Below the pieces are notes generated by a model, which was not told the DNA's origin, searched no databases, and worked only from the letters and a program-made list of their open reading frames with translations. Made by a program: the position numbers and the translations under genes. Of a stretch of DNA of 48,202 nucleotides, positions 40,326 to 47,972 are shown in pieces; the stretch's first letter is position 1, and each line of letters begins with the position of its first letter. Source of the stretch: Candidatus Edwardsbacteria bacterium (GTDB taxonomy: Bacteria > Edwardsbacteria > AC1 > EtOH8); contig JAHJLF010000049.1 of NCBI GenBank assembly GCA_018821925.1, forward strand, positions 1 to 48,202. The letters run 5' to 3'.

Positions 40326-40354
40326 TTGACACATAATTAAATATATAATAAAAT
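40326..40354 (+). promoter_or_regulatory. Promoter of the ATPase-STAS-PIN unit
   Basis: TTGACA (40326-40331), 17 bases, TAAAAT (40349-40354). The expected start point (about 40361) is only 9-18 bases before the GTG/ATG start codons, in keeping with the lack of a Shine-Dalgarno. Confidence 0.7.
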
Positions 40355-40369
40355 CTTTAATTCATAATT

Positions 40370-41254
40370 GTGGACAAGATGATTTATAACTTCAATAGAA
40401 GAAGCATTAAGAGCGATTATTCGGGATATGAAGAATTAATTAATTTTTTTACAATAACCAGTTCTTTGCAGGCTCAAGATATTCATATTGACTTCAGTAA
40501 TATATTTTTTAATGCTAATCTATGTGCAGTATTAGGAGCAATGTTTGAGGAACTGCAAAAGCGAACGAATAGAATATTTATTCAAAATGTTGATCGAAGA
40601 TTAATAACATTACTTAAGCGGAATAAATTTCTCACTTATTTCGGTAGCCGCGAATTGCCTGATTATTATAAAACAGTTATAAAATACAGCAAGTTCGGTA
40701 TTCATGAATTAAAAATATTTAATGAATACTTGCAAAAAGACTTACTTTCAGCTCAACATATACCACAAATGTCGGAACGACTAACTAAGAAAATTAATGA
40801 AAGTTTACTTGAACTATTTGATAATGCTGTAGCGCATGGTGAATGCGTTAATATTTTTAGCTGCGGTCAATATTATCCCATTCATAAAGCTTTAGATTTT
40901 ACGGTTGTTGATATTGGAACAACTATACAAGAAAATGTGAATAATTATCTGAGAGAAAATTGTTCAGCAACTGAGGCGATTGACTGGGCAGTAAAAGATG
41001 GCAATACTACAAAAATTGGTTCTATTCCGGGTGGCTTGGGGTTATATTTAATACGGGAATTTTTAAAAATCAATAAGGGGAAAATACAAATAATCTCATC
41101 AGATGGTTTTTGGGAAGAAACTAATGGTAAGGTAATAGTGAAAAAATACAGCAATGCTTTCCCAGGAACGATAGTCAACATTGAATTTAATATTGATGAA
41201 AAGTATTATTGTTTTAAATCAGAAATTAATGACATTGAAAACAATTCAACTTAA
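40370..41254 (+). CDS. GHKL ATPase with STAS-like N-terminal region
   Basis: The product is 294 residues from GTG 40370, or 291 from ATG 40379; neither has a ribosome site. The N-terminal half (DIHIDFSNIFFNANLCAVLG ... NVDRRLITLLKRNKFL) has the strand-helix pattern of a STAS-like domain and resembles the next gene's IIDFANIKLLTSIFLNAAIG. The C-terminal half is a histidine-kinase-like ATPase: N box ESLLELFDNAVAHGE, G1 VVDIGTTI and G2 GGLGLYLIREF. There is no HisKA phospho-acceptor domain, so it is not a classical sensor kinase; it is closer to the anti-sigma-kinase type (SpoIIAB/RsbW fold). It is the first gene of a three-gene AT-rich unit with a STAS-like protein and a PIN nuclease. Confidence 0.8.
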   Translation: MDKMIYNFNRRSIKSDYSGYEELINFFTITSSLQAQDIHIDFSNIFFNANLCAVLGAMFEELQKRTNRIFIQNVDRRLITLLKRNKFLTYFGSRELPDYYKTVIKYSKFGIHELKIFNEYLQKDLLSAQHIPQMSERLTKKINESLLELFDNAVAHGECVNIFSCGQYYPIHKALDFTVVDIGTTIQENVNNYLRENCSATEAIDWAVKDGNTTKIGSIPGGLGLYLIREFLKINKGKIQIISSDGFWEETNGKVIVKKYSNAFPGTIVNIEFNIDEKYYCFKSEINDIENNST

Positions 41255-41265
41255 GGATGAAAACA

Positions 41266-41631
41266 ATGTCCGATAAAGAGGAAATACAAATAATAATTTT
41301 TCAAGAAGCTGGTTGCGACGCTGCTGTTTCATACGAGGATGGTAATAATGTTTTTCTTCGTATTGAGCAGGCTTTCACAAACGCTCAAAGTGTTATTATT
41401 GACTTTGCAAATATTAAACTCTTAACTTCAATATTTTTAAATGCCGCAATAGGACAATTGTTTGGTAAATACGATGAGATATATATTCAAACGCATTTAA
41501 AAATAATTAATATATCGGAAGAAGATAATATAACATTTATGAAAGTTATTGAAAGAGCCAAACAATATTTTAATAATAAAAAAAATGATGGGATTGATAG
41601 AAACATCGATAAGGTTATGAATGATGAATAA
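41266..41631 (+). CDS. Small STAS-like protein (DUF4325-like)
   Basis: The product is 121 residues from ATG 41266, which has AAGGA 8 bases upstream; an ATG at 41257 overlaps that site. Core SVIIDFANIKLLTSIFLNAA is the STAS-like strand-turn-helix in which anti-anti-sigma factors carry the phosphorylatable Ser/Thr; several Ser/Thr are available here (L-T-S). The C-terminal 25 residues are Lys/Asn-rich. Its gene overlaps the PIN gene by 11 bases and follows the ATPase gene by 11 bases. A switch partner of the ATPase is the natural reading (inference from SpoIIAA/SpoIIAB-type modules). Confidence 0.7.
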   Translation: MSDKEEIQIIIFQEAGCDAAVSYEDGNNVFLRIEQAFTNAQSVIIDFANIKLLTSIFLNAAIGQLFGKYDEIYIQTHLKIINISEEDNITFMKVIERAKQYFNNKKNDGIDRNIDKVMNDE

Positions 41632-42190
41632 TTGTCATGATATTCGCAGATATAGCCCCAAGAATGATGACAGATTTATTTTAGATACAAATATCTGGGC
41701 TTATCTGTATTGCAATGTGCCTGCAAAGAAATATTTTATACGAGAGTATAGTGGATTTTTTAAGAAAATCATAAATTCTGGTGCATCAATATTTATTTCG
41801 TCGTTAATATTGTCAGAGTTTATTAAAATATACCATCAAATCGAGTTTGAGTATTTAAAATTAAAGGATCCAATGAAATATGTAAACTATAAATCTGACT
41901 ATCGTAATACTCATGATTATTGTGTAGCAATGAAAGGCGTGAAGAATGTTTTGACCAACAATATAATGAAATGTGCAAAACCTATTGATGATAAATTCAA
42001 ATCGATTACTATAGAGCAGTTAATAGATGATGTCGAGAATTGTGATTTTAATGACAAATATCATGCGATTTTAGCAAAAATTGAAAATTTATCACTTGTT
42101 ACTAATGATGGCGATTATCAAAGTAAATCAATTAATAATATAAATATACCGATATATACATGCAACGATAAACTACTAAAGCCGAAATAA
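41621..42190 (+). CDS. PIN-domain nuclease-like protein
   Basis: The product is 189 residues. PIN-type acidic residues are in place: D22 (FILDTNIWAYLY), E66 (LILSEFIK), D142/D145 (CDFNDKYHAI) and D163/D165 (VTNDGD). It is longer than VapC toxins (about 130) because of an insert between E66 and D142. PIN proteins cut RNA, often tRNA or mRNA, in toxin-antitoxin and defence systems. AAGG lies 6 bases before the ATG, and the start lies inside the end of the STAS-like gene, so translation is coupled. No VapB-like antitoxin is next to it; the two upstream genes would have to hold it in check. Confidence 0.8.
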   Translation: MMNNCHDIRRYSPKNDDRFILDTNIWAYLYCNVPAKKYFIREYSGFFKKIINSGASIFISSLILSEFIKIYHQIEFEYLKLKDPMKYVNYKSDYRNTHDYCVAMKGVKNVLTNNIMKCAKPIDDKFKSITIEQLIDDVENCDFNDKYHAILAKIENLSLVTNDGDYQSKSINNINIPIYTCNDKLLKPK

Positions 42191-42450
42191 CTATTTGATT
42201 TTTATAATATACCATATATCGGATTAAGCCTTAATATTGCTCGACATTGGTGCTATTATATCGATAATGAGATTGACCCTCATATTGTACCATGTGTATC
42301 TTTAGGTTAGTTGAGAAAGATGAATATGCTATTATTAGTCACTTTATATAAAGGTGATAAGGAATGTTCGGATTTGGAGTAAGATATAAGAAGCCGCAAT
42401 TAAATTGCGGCTTCGGTGATATCAGGGTATCTTTTTAAAGACGATTATTT
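42191..42450 (+). other. Intergenic stretch after the PIN gene
   Basis: No gene with a start codon is visible. The PIN frame stays open for 39 codons beyond its TAA (to the TAG ending at 42310). An 11-bp perfect hairpin GAAGCCGCAAT / ATTGCGGCTTC at 42390-42414 lacks an immediate T tract but may end the PIN unit. Confidence 0.5.
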
Positions 42451-44010
42451 ATGAAACTATCCGACATTTGCTTCGAGTGGCACCTTGCTAATAAAGTTAG
42501 TAAAGTTTTGATTCAGGAGTGTGTTGATCTCTTTTCTGCACACTATGGTATATGGGGGAAGACGGCACCTTATGGCTTAACTCCTGGAGAGCGAGTCCGT
42601 CTCTCCCCGAAGCGGATGAGTGCTCTTTTGACTGGCCCTGATACTTGGCTTGCTCTCGCGCGTCACGAAGACTACCTGGTTGGTTACGCTGTTGCAGTTC
42701 AGGCCATCGTTCCGGATAAAGGAATCTTGTCGTGGGTTTCACAATTAGTTGTTCATTCAAAATATCAAGGAATGGGTATTGCCAAGAATCTTCTGGCGTC
42801 TGTATATGGATTCTCTGATCACTTTTCGTGGGGGCTTGTCACTGCCAATCCCAAGGCCGTTAGGGCATTGGAGAAGGCAACTCGACGTAGAGTGGACCCA
42901 TCTATGGTATATACACATTCAGACTTGCTAAGGGCGTTCGCCAAAGAACACGTTCCATATGTTGGTGAAGGTATTTTTCGTTGTGATGAGACTCGATCTG
43001 TTGTAGACACATCCTTCCATCTCGATCTCGACGAACTTGACTCTCTTATTATGGCAACGTCCGATGTGAGTAAGGAGCCATGGAAATTGGGTGAGCTTGA
43101 AGCCGGAGAAGAGTGGATAGCGTTTACCTTCAACGAACAAAAGCCGTTTCCAATTACTTGCTCAGACCTTGACATACTTCTCCAGCATTCCGAACAAAAG
43201 CTATGGCAAGCTTTCGAACGCATGACGCTTGACGACAACCATCGTTGGATGAAATTCGCTGCGGAAGAGGTCAAATACCTAATGGAGACCTACGAAATAT
43301 GTCCAGGCTCTCGAATTCTTGATCTTGGTTGTGGTACGGGTCGCCATTCCCTCGAAATGGCCAGGATGGGGATGGACGTCATTGGAGTTGATTTTATTAC
43401 AATGTTTATTCAAAAGGCTAAAGAAAGAGCGGCCATACAAAAACTTCACTCTTGCTCCTTCTATATTGGTGACGTGCGAAATCTTGACTTTGATCATACA
43501 AGGTTCGATGTTGTACTTGCTCTATACGACGTCGTTGGATCCTTTGCAAGCGAAGAAGAGAATATGGCAATTTTAAGGACTATTGTGAATCGATTGACTC
43601 CTGGTGGCCTTGCAGTAATTTCAGTGATGAATATGCACCGAACCGAGCATAACGCACTTTTCCGTGCTTCATTGAGAGATAATCCAGAAGAACTCTTCCG
43701 TCTTCCTCCAAGTAGCACGATGGAGTCGTCTGGAAATGTATTTGATCCGAGATACTATCTAGTAGATTCTTATTCTGGCGTTGTCTATCGTCGGGAGCAG
43801 TTTAGTCGTGGAGAGCAGCTTCCAACCGAGATTATTGTGCGTGATAAGCGATATACAAGGGAATCCATTGCTAGTCTTGTGAGGGAGAGTGGTCTTGAGA
43901 TCCTTAACGTTCGATATGTTCGCGCAGGTCAATTCGATAAGGAAATAGACCCCGTGAAAGCCAAAGAAATATTGGTAATAGCAAGGTCTCCAGTAATAAA
44001 AAACGTTTGA
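42451..44010 (+). CDS. GNAT acetyltransferase-SAM methyltransferase fusion
   Basis: The product is 519 residues. An N-terminal GNAT domain covers about 1-170 with the acetyl-CoA loop at Q106-G-M-G (VVHSKYQGMGIAKNLL). A linker of about 100 residues contains a WMKFAAEE helix. A class I methyltransferase domain follows from about 280 with motif I LDLGCGTGRHS at about 290, acidic VIGVDF, a GDVRNLDF loop and TPGGLAVISVM. The C-terminus ends in a strand (ILVIARSPV). Substrates are unknown; the fusion suggests two modifications of one substrate. Codon use and GC content are clearly higher than in both neighbours, so it probably joined the island separately. The ribosome site is weak. Confidence 0.85.
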   Translation: MKLSDICFEWHLANKVSKVLIQECVDLFSAHYGIWGKTAPYGLTPGERVRLSPKRMSALLTGPDTWLALARHEDYLVGYAVAVQAIVPDKGILSWVSQLVVHSKYQGMGIAKNLLASVYGFSDHFSWGLVTANPKAVRALEKATRRRVDPSMVYTHSDLLRAFAKEHVPYVGEGIFRCDETRSVVDTSFHLDLDELDSLIMATSDVSKEPWKLGELEAGEEWIAFTFNEQKPFPITCSDLDILLQHSEQKLWQAFERMTLDDNHRWMKFAAEEVKYLMETYEICPGSRILDLGCGTGRHSLEMARMGMDVIGVDFITMFIQKAKERAAIQKLHSCSFYIGDVRNLDFDHTRFDVVLALYDVVGSFASEEENMAILRTIVNRLTPGGLAVISVMNMHRTEHNALFRASLRDNPEELFRLPPSSTMESSGNVFDPRYYLVDSYSGVVYRREQFSRGEQLPTEIIVRDKRYTRESIASLVRESGLEILNVRYVRAGQFDKEIDPVKAKEILVIARSPVIKNV

Positions 44011-44367
44011 ACTAAAACCCGTTTGACGTGATATTCTCGTGCAATTTGGCCTACCCGCTTCGGAAAAAAAGACTAAAAGAAACAACAACAAGTATTACTA
44101 GAATTCGATATATTATGATCAATTTTAACTCAGCACGATAGCGATCAATAAATTATCATATCCTATCCGGAGACTTATAGTTGTTTGGATATAGAGCAAA
44201 CAGTACATTGCTGTAAGGCTAAATTATATTTTATTTATTGTTGACAGATACTAAATATAGTGATAATATTACCGTTATCGTTCTGTTTAGATATTAATCT
44301 GGGAGACCATCAGCTTAGTTTTATTATAATTTTTTTATAAAACATATTGATTTAAAAGATCATCACA
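44011..44367 (+). other. Intergenic region with promoter of the nucleotide-enzyme unit
   Basis: No gene is visible in these 357 bases. The first 60 keep the composition of the methyltransferase gene, then the sequence becomes very AT-rich. It contains the promoter at 44241-44269 and a leader of about 90 bases. Confidence 0.6.
44241..44269 (+). promoter_or_regulatory. Promoter of the deoxyribosyltransferase-dGTPase-radical SAM unit
   Basis: TTGACA (44241-44246), 17 bases, TAATAT (44264-44269). The start point would be about 90 bases before the first ATG. Confidence 0.7.
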
Positions 44368-44748
44368 ATGGATAAAGAAATCAAATATATATACCTAGCA
44401 CATCCATTTACTGACAATTATGAATATAATATTAAAAGAGTGACTGCTATAGCAAATGCTATTGTAAAACATTCGATAGATAATCCAGATTGTTTTTTTG
44501 CTCCTATAGTTCCACATTTAATTTTATCGGTGTTTAATGAGGAGAAGGACAATTCCGTAAGATCATACACAGAAGAAATAAGTAAAAATTTAGTACTTTT
44601 CTGTGACGAATTATGGCTTGTTTCAGATATCATCTCAAAGGGTATGCAGTTAGAAATACAATCAGCTCAGGAAAACACCATACCTATAAGAAAATGGTCA
44701 GAAATTAAATTAATAGTACCTATACTATGTCAATTTGATAATATTTAA
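44368..44748 (+). CDS. Nucleoside 2-deoxyribosyltransferase-like protein (DUF4406-like)
   Basis: The product is 126 residues. The pattern IYLAHPF, ANAIVKHS, FFAPIVPHLIL, a short polar stretch, then CDELWLVSDIISKGMQLEIQ and a final IPI strand is that of the nucleoside 2-deoxyribosyltransferase / DUF4406 fold. In that fold an acidic residue attacks the deoxyribose of a nucleoside or nucleotide (compare DNPH1-type hydrolases). The Glu in GMQLEIQ is the likely nucleophile. It is the first gene of a tight three-gene unit, 24 bases before the dGTPase-like gene. Confidence 0.75.
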   Translation: MDKEIKYIYLAHPFTDNYEYNIKRVTAIANAIVKHSIDNPDCFFAPIVPHLILSVFNEEKDNSVRSYTEEISKNLVLFCDELWLVSDIISKGMQLEIQSAQENTIPIRKWSEIKLIVPILCQFDNI

Positions 44749-44772
44749 CTTGTTATTATTTTAAGGAATAAA

Positions 44773-46125
44773 ATGTCTTATCTTGAGATAGAAAAAATTA
44801 AAGAAAAAAATATTGTTCCATGGGCCGCAACGTGCGAGAAATATAATAATGATCCTGATGAAAGAAGAAGTGCATTTAAACATGATGAGGATGAGTTTAT
44901 TTATTCATCTGCGTTACGTAGACTTGCGGATAAAACCCAAATAGTGGTTAAGCCAGAATTTGTTGAGCAATACCGATCTAGATTAACGCATACTTTAGAG
45001 GTACAGCAAATAGCAGAAAGTATAGGTTCACATCTTTCCTTAAATAATGAACTTATTAATGCTATTGCGTGTGGTCATGATTTGGGCCATTGCCCATATG
45101 GCCATGCAGGAGAAAGAGCCATACAAGGAATATTTAAAGCGAATATACTACCGTTATGTGATCTTGGGAAACTTAAAATTAATTTAACAGAAGCATTATA
45201 TTTTTACAATATAAAGGTAAAAATAAAGCGTGAAATACAACCATATTATTTATTTCACCATGCTGTTAATTCGGTTAGAATAATCGAAAGGAAGATGAAA
45301 GGTATAGGATTTATAACAAAAAGGGGAATTATTACTCATAGTTGGAGTCCATGGCAGAATCAAAGCAAAATAAAATATGGTATCCCAGATACACTTGAGG
45401 CACAAGCTGTTGCTATAGCTGATCAGATTGCTGGTATAAATCATGATACCGAGGATATTTTAAATTGTAAGGAATCAGATTATGATATTGATAAAATAAA
45501 AAAAGCCGGATCAAAACATATAGATAATAAGGGTTATTTGAAATATTCTGATGCGTATGCGATATTCAACGAATGGTTTTTAACAACGGAATCTACTCAT
45601 ATAAATGGATGGGGGCGTAAAAAAAGGTTAAGAAATATAATCAATAGTGTTATTGATTACTCTTCGGATGAGATTTACAAATATTATATTGCAAAGGAAC
45701 CAAGAAGATATGGAGAAGAACCTGTACTTCAATTAGATAAAAACATTAAATCTTTCTTATCTGGATATGAGTCTTTTATCCGTAGCGAAATAATACAAGT
45801 AAAGAATTGTTTTAAACAAAGAGACGCACAGGCAGAAGCTGAAATAGGAACGGCATTTAATTTTTTTAAAATAAGAGATGAAAATGATCAAACAAATATT
45901 AAGGAAAAGGAGAAAGAGTGCATAAATGCATTTAAATTATCGATAAGCGATGATAGATATAACGAGGATAAAATATTTATTGCTTTTATAAATAGTTTAA
46001 AAAAACATAATGGAGATAAATTACGACATTACCTTGAGATAATTGATTTTGTGTGTGGTATGACAGACACATATTTGCATAAAATCATAGGTATTGCCAA
46101 TGAGCAGTTCAATAACAGTAAATAA
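44773..46125 (+). CDS. HD-domain dNTP triphosphohydrolase (dGTPase-like)
   Basis: The product is 450 residues, AAGGA 5 bases before the ATG. The dGTPase family features are present: FIYSSALRRLADKTQI, metal ligand H73 in SRLTHTLEV, H102-D103 in CGHDLGHCPYGHAGE, a later ligand Asp in EAQAVAIADQIAGINHD, and the family's aromatic FHHAVNSVRI. Such enzymes hydrolyse dGTP (or other dNTPs) to the nucleoside and triphosphate. Homologues limit phage and viral replication by draining dNTPs. Here the gene is an AT-rich island gene between a deoxyribosyltransferase-like and an RlmN-like gene, unlike a housekeeping dgt. Confidence 0.88.
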   Translation: MSYLEIEKIKEKNIVPWAATCEKYNNDPDERRSAFKHDEDEFIYSSALRRLADKTQIVVKPEFVEQYRSRLTHTLEVQQIAESIGSHLSLNNELINAIACGHDLGHCPYGHAGERAIQGIFKANILPLCDLGKLKINLTEALYFYNIKVKIKREIQPYYLFHHAVNSVRIIERKMKGIGFITKRGIITHSWSPWQNQSKIKYGIPDTLEAQAVAIADQIAGINHDTEDILNCKESDYDIDKIKKAGSKHIDNKGYLKYSDAYAIFNEWFLTTESTHINGWGRKKRLRNIINSVIDYSSDEIYKYYIAKEPRRYGEEPVLQLDKNIKSFLSGYESFIRSEIIQVKNCFKQRDAQAEAEIGTAFNFFKIRDENDQTNIKEKEKECINAFKLSISDDRYNEDKIFIAFINSLKKHNGDKLRHYLEIIDFVCGMTDTYLHKIIGIANEQFNNSK

Positions 46126-46152
46126 TAAAAAGGTTATTATATTATAATAAAT

Positions 46153-47061
46153 ATGGGTACATTGACAAATTATAAAATATCTTCTGACGGTTCGAAGAAA
46201 TATATTTGGGAAACAGAGGATGGCTTGCATTATGAATCCGCTCTGGTTGATTTAGATTATAGAACCCCAAATAAAGTAATTTGCGTATCATCAGCTATCG
46301 GTTGTACTATAGGTTGTAAGTTTTGCAAAACAGGGCAAAAATACCATAGAAATTTAAATAATAGAGAAATCATTGAACAAATAGAAAATATTATACAACA
46401 TGATAGACTAAAAAGTGCATCATCTTCTAAAATGTTCGAAATTAGTTTTATGGCGATGGGTGAACCCCTTTTGAATTACAATAATCTAATAAAAACATTC
46501 GATTGGCTTGGAAAAGAGTATGGTGATAATCTTGAAGTAACGGTATCTACTGCAGGCCTAGTAAATAAAATATATGAACTTGCTGAACTAAATTATCCTT
46601 TTAGTATCGATTTGCAGATATCATTACATTCTACTGATCAGTATTTGAGAAATAAGTTAATGCCAGGTTTAAGAGACAATATTAAAGATATTATTAATGC
46701 ATCTGAATATTATGCTAGGAAGGTTAAAAGAAAGGTCTGCATTAATTACTTATTGCTTAATAATGTTAATGATAGTGAGAAAGAGCTAAGGGCCTTACAT
46801 AAATTATTGAACCCAAAATATCATTATGTAAAATTATCAGAAATAAATTCTAATAGCTCACACTTTAGTAAGCCTCCCGATAGCAAATATAAAATATTTT
46901 ATAATTTCCTTTTAAGTAAAAATATTGAGACAAAATTGTTTAAAAGCAAAGGTGTTGACATCGGAGCTGGATGTGGGCAATTATCTGCAGCAGAGGATAT
47001 AAGGTTAACATCTTTAAATTATAATAGAACAAATTCGAAGAAAATCAATACAGTATTTTAA
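46153..47061 (+). CDS. Short RlmN/Cfr-family radical SAM methyltransferase
   Basis: The product is 302 residues. The radical SAM cluster motif is C51-x3-C55-x2-C58 (GCTIGCKFC). The RlmN/Cfr-specific pieces are also present: C44 in ICVSSAIGC, the GMGEP-like AMGEPLLN, LQISLHS and the methyl-carrying C274 in GAGCGQL. Both mechanistic cysteines of the family are therefore kept and the enzyme should methylate an adenine in RNA (C2 or C8). It lacks the N-terminal accessory domain (about 80-90 residues) that RlmN uses to bind 23S rRNA/tRNA, so its target may differ. It begins 27 bases after the dGTPase-like gene with no close ribosome site. Confidence 0.85.
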   Translation: MGTLTNYKISSDGSKKYIWETEDGLHYESALVDLDYRTPNKVICVSSAIGCTIGCKFCKTGQKYHRNLNNREIIEQIENIIQHDRLKSASSSKMFEISFMAMGEPLLNYNNLIKTFDWLGKEYGDNLEVTVSTAGLVNKIYELAELNYPFSIDLQISLHSTDQYLRNKLMPGLRDNIKDIINASEYYARKVKRKVCINYLLLNNVNDSEKELRALHKLLNPKYHYVKLSEINSNSSHFSKPPDSKYKIFYNFLLSKNIETKLFKSKGVDIGAGCGQLSAAEDIRLTSLNYNRTNSKKINTVF

Positions 47062-47079
47062 TTATATGAGTATTGATTT

Positions 47080-47919
47080 ATGAGAAAAATTCTCTTCTAT
47101 ATTATTTCCCTCCTCTCTTTTTCCCTTCTAAACGCCCAACAAGAAGCAACAACATCTGATGGAAAGAAAGTAATCCTCTTTGAGGATGGAACCTGGCAAT
47201 ATGCTGTTTACATTACTGAAATAAAACCCGTACATATTGATTTCCTTGAAATCCCGGAAAATCCCTCTTCTTGCCAAATGGTGGTTCATGCAGGGTATAC
47301 TCTTTCATATAATGAGGAGCATGAGCAGGCCAATTGGGTGGCTTATGAATTGACTGAGAAAGAGACAGAAGGGAAGCATAAGAGGACGAATAAATTCATT
47401 GTGGATCCGGATATCTCAACTGGATCAGCAACCAGCAAAGATTATAAGAAATCAGGCTATGATCAGGGACATTTAGTGCCGGCCGCGGATATGGCCTGGT
47501 CCCAAACTGCAATGACGGAATCGTTTTATTACAGCAACATGAGTCCCCAGGAACCAAGCTTCAATCGCGGTATTTGGAAGAAGCTGGAAGAACAGGTCAG
47601 GGGGTGGGCAAGAGAGAATAATGCAATATATGTCATTACAGGGCCTGTATTGACTGATGGATTGCCCACCATAGGCCCAAATAAGGTCTCTGTGCCCAAG
47701 TATTATTACAAAGTGATATTGGACTATACTCTCCCCGAAATAAAGGCTATTGGCTTTATAATGCCCAACGCGGGGTCATCAGAGCCATTACAGAGCTACA
47801 CAGTGACTGTGGACAGTGTTGAAAAGTTTACTGGGATAGACTTCTTTTATCGGCTTCCGGATGACCAGGAGAAGATAATAGAAAGTATTCTTGATGTCGG
47901 GGCCTGGTTTAAAGAATAG
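47080..47919 (+). CDS. Exported NucA-type DNA/RNA non-specific endonuclease
   Basis: The product is 279 residues with a signal peptide (about 1-19). A short N-terminal module (DGKKVILFEDGTWQYA) precedes the beta-beta-alpha-metal nuclease: catalytic motif D128-Q-G-H131 (YDQGHLVPAADM, where DRGH is usual), metal-ligand Asn in FNRGIWKKLE (N162) and a typical IYVITGPVL strand. The family cuts DNA and RNA without sequence preference, mostly outside the cell or in the periplasm. Composition is between that of the island and the chromosome. The Gln for Arg in DRGH is a known natural variation. Confidence 0.9.
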   Translation: MRKILFYIISLLSFSLLNAQQEATTSDGKKVILFEDGTWQYAVYITEIKPVHIDFLEIPENPSSCQMVVHAGYTLSYNEEHEQANWVAYELTEKETEGKHKRTNKFIVDPDISTGSATSKDYKKSGYDQGHLVPAADMAWSQTAMTESFYYSNMSPQEPSFNRGIWKKLEEQVRGWARENNAIYVITGPVLTDGLPTIGPNKVSVPKYYYKVILDYTLPEIKAIGFIMPNAGSSEPLQSYTVTVDSVEKFTGIDFFYRLPDDQEKIIESILDVGAWFKE

Positions 47920-47972
47920 TAAGCTTGCTCTTTGTAATATAATCCCGCAATTCAAAATGGAGAAGATCAAAG

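Larger units (their letters stand above)
39807..40369. other. Island left margin without a clear gene
   Basis: This 563-base stretch has no confident gene. It holds two copies of TGGCACAAA at 11-base spacing (39933-39941 and 39944-39952), a perfect GC-rich hairpin CGCCCCTC / GAGGGGCG at 39953-39976, a 38-codon frame at 40020, an imperfect terminator-like hairpin at 40096-40129, and two promoter-like sites (TTGACA 40133 with TATGAT 40157; TTGACA 40326 with TAAAAT 40349). No integrase gene is present. Confidence 0.6.
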
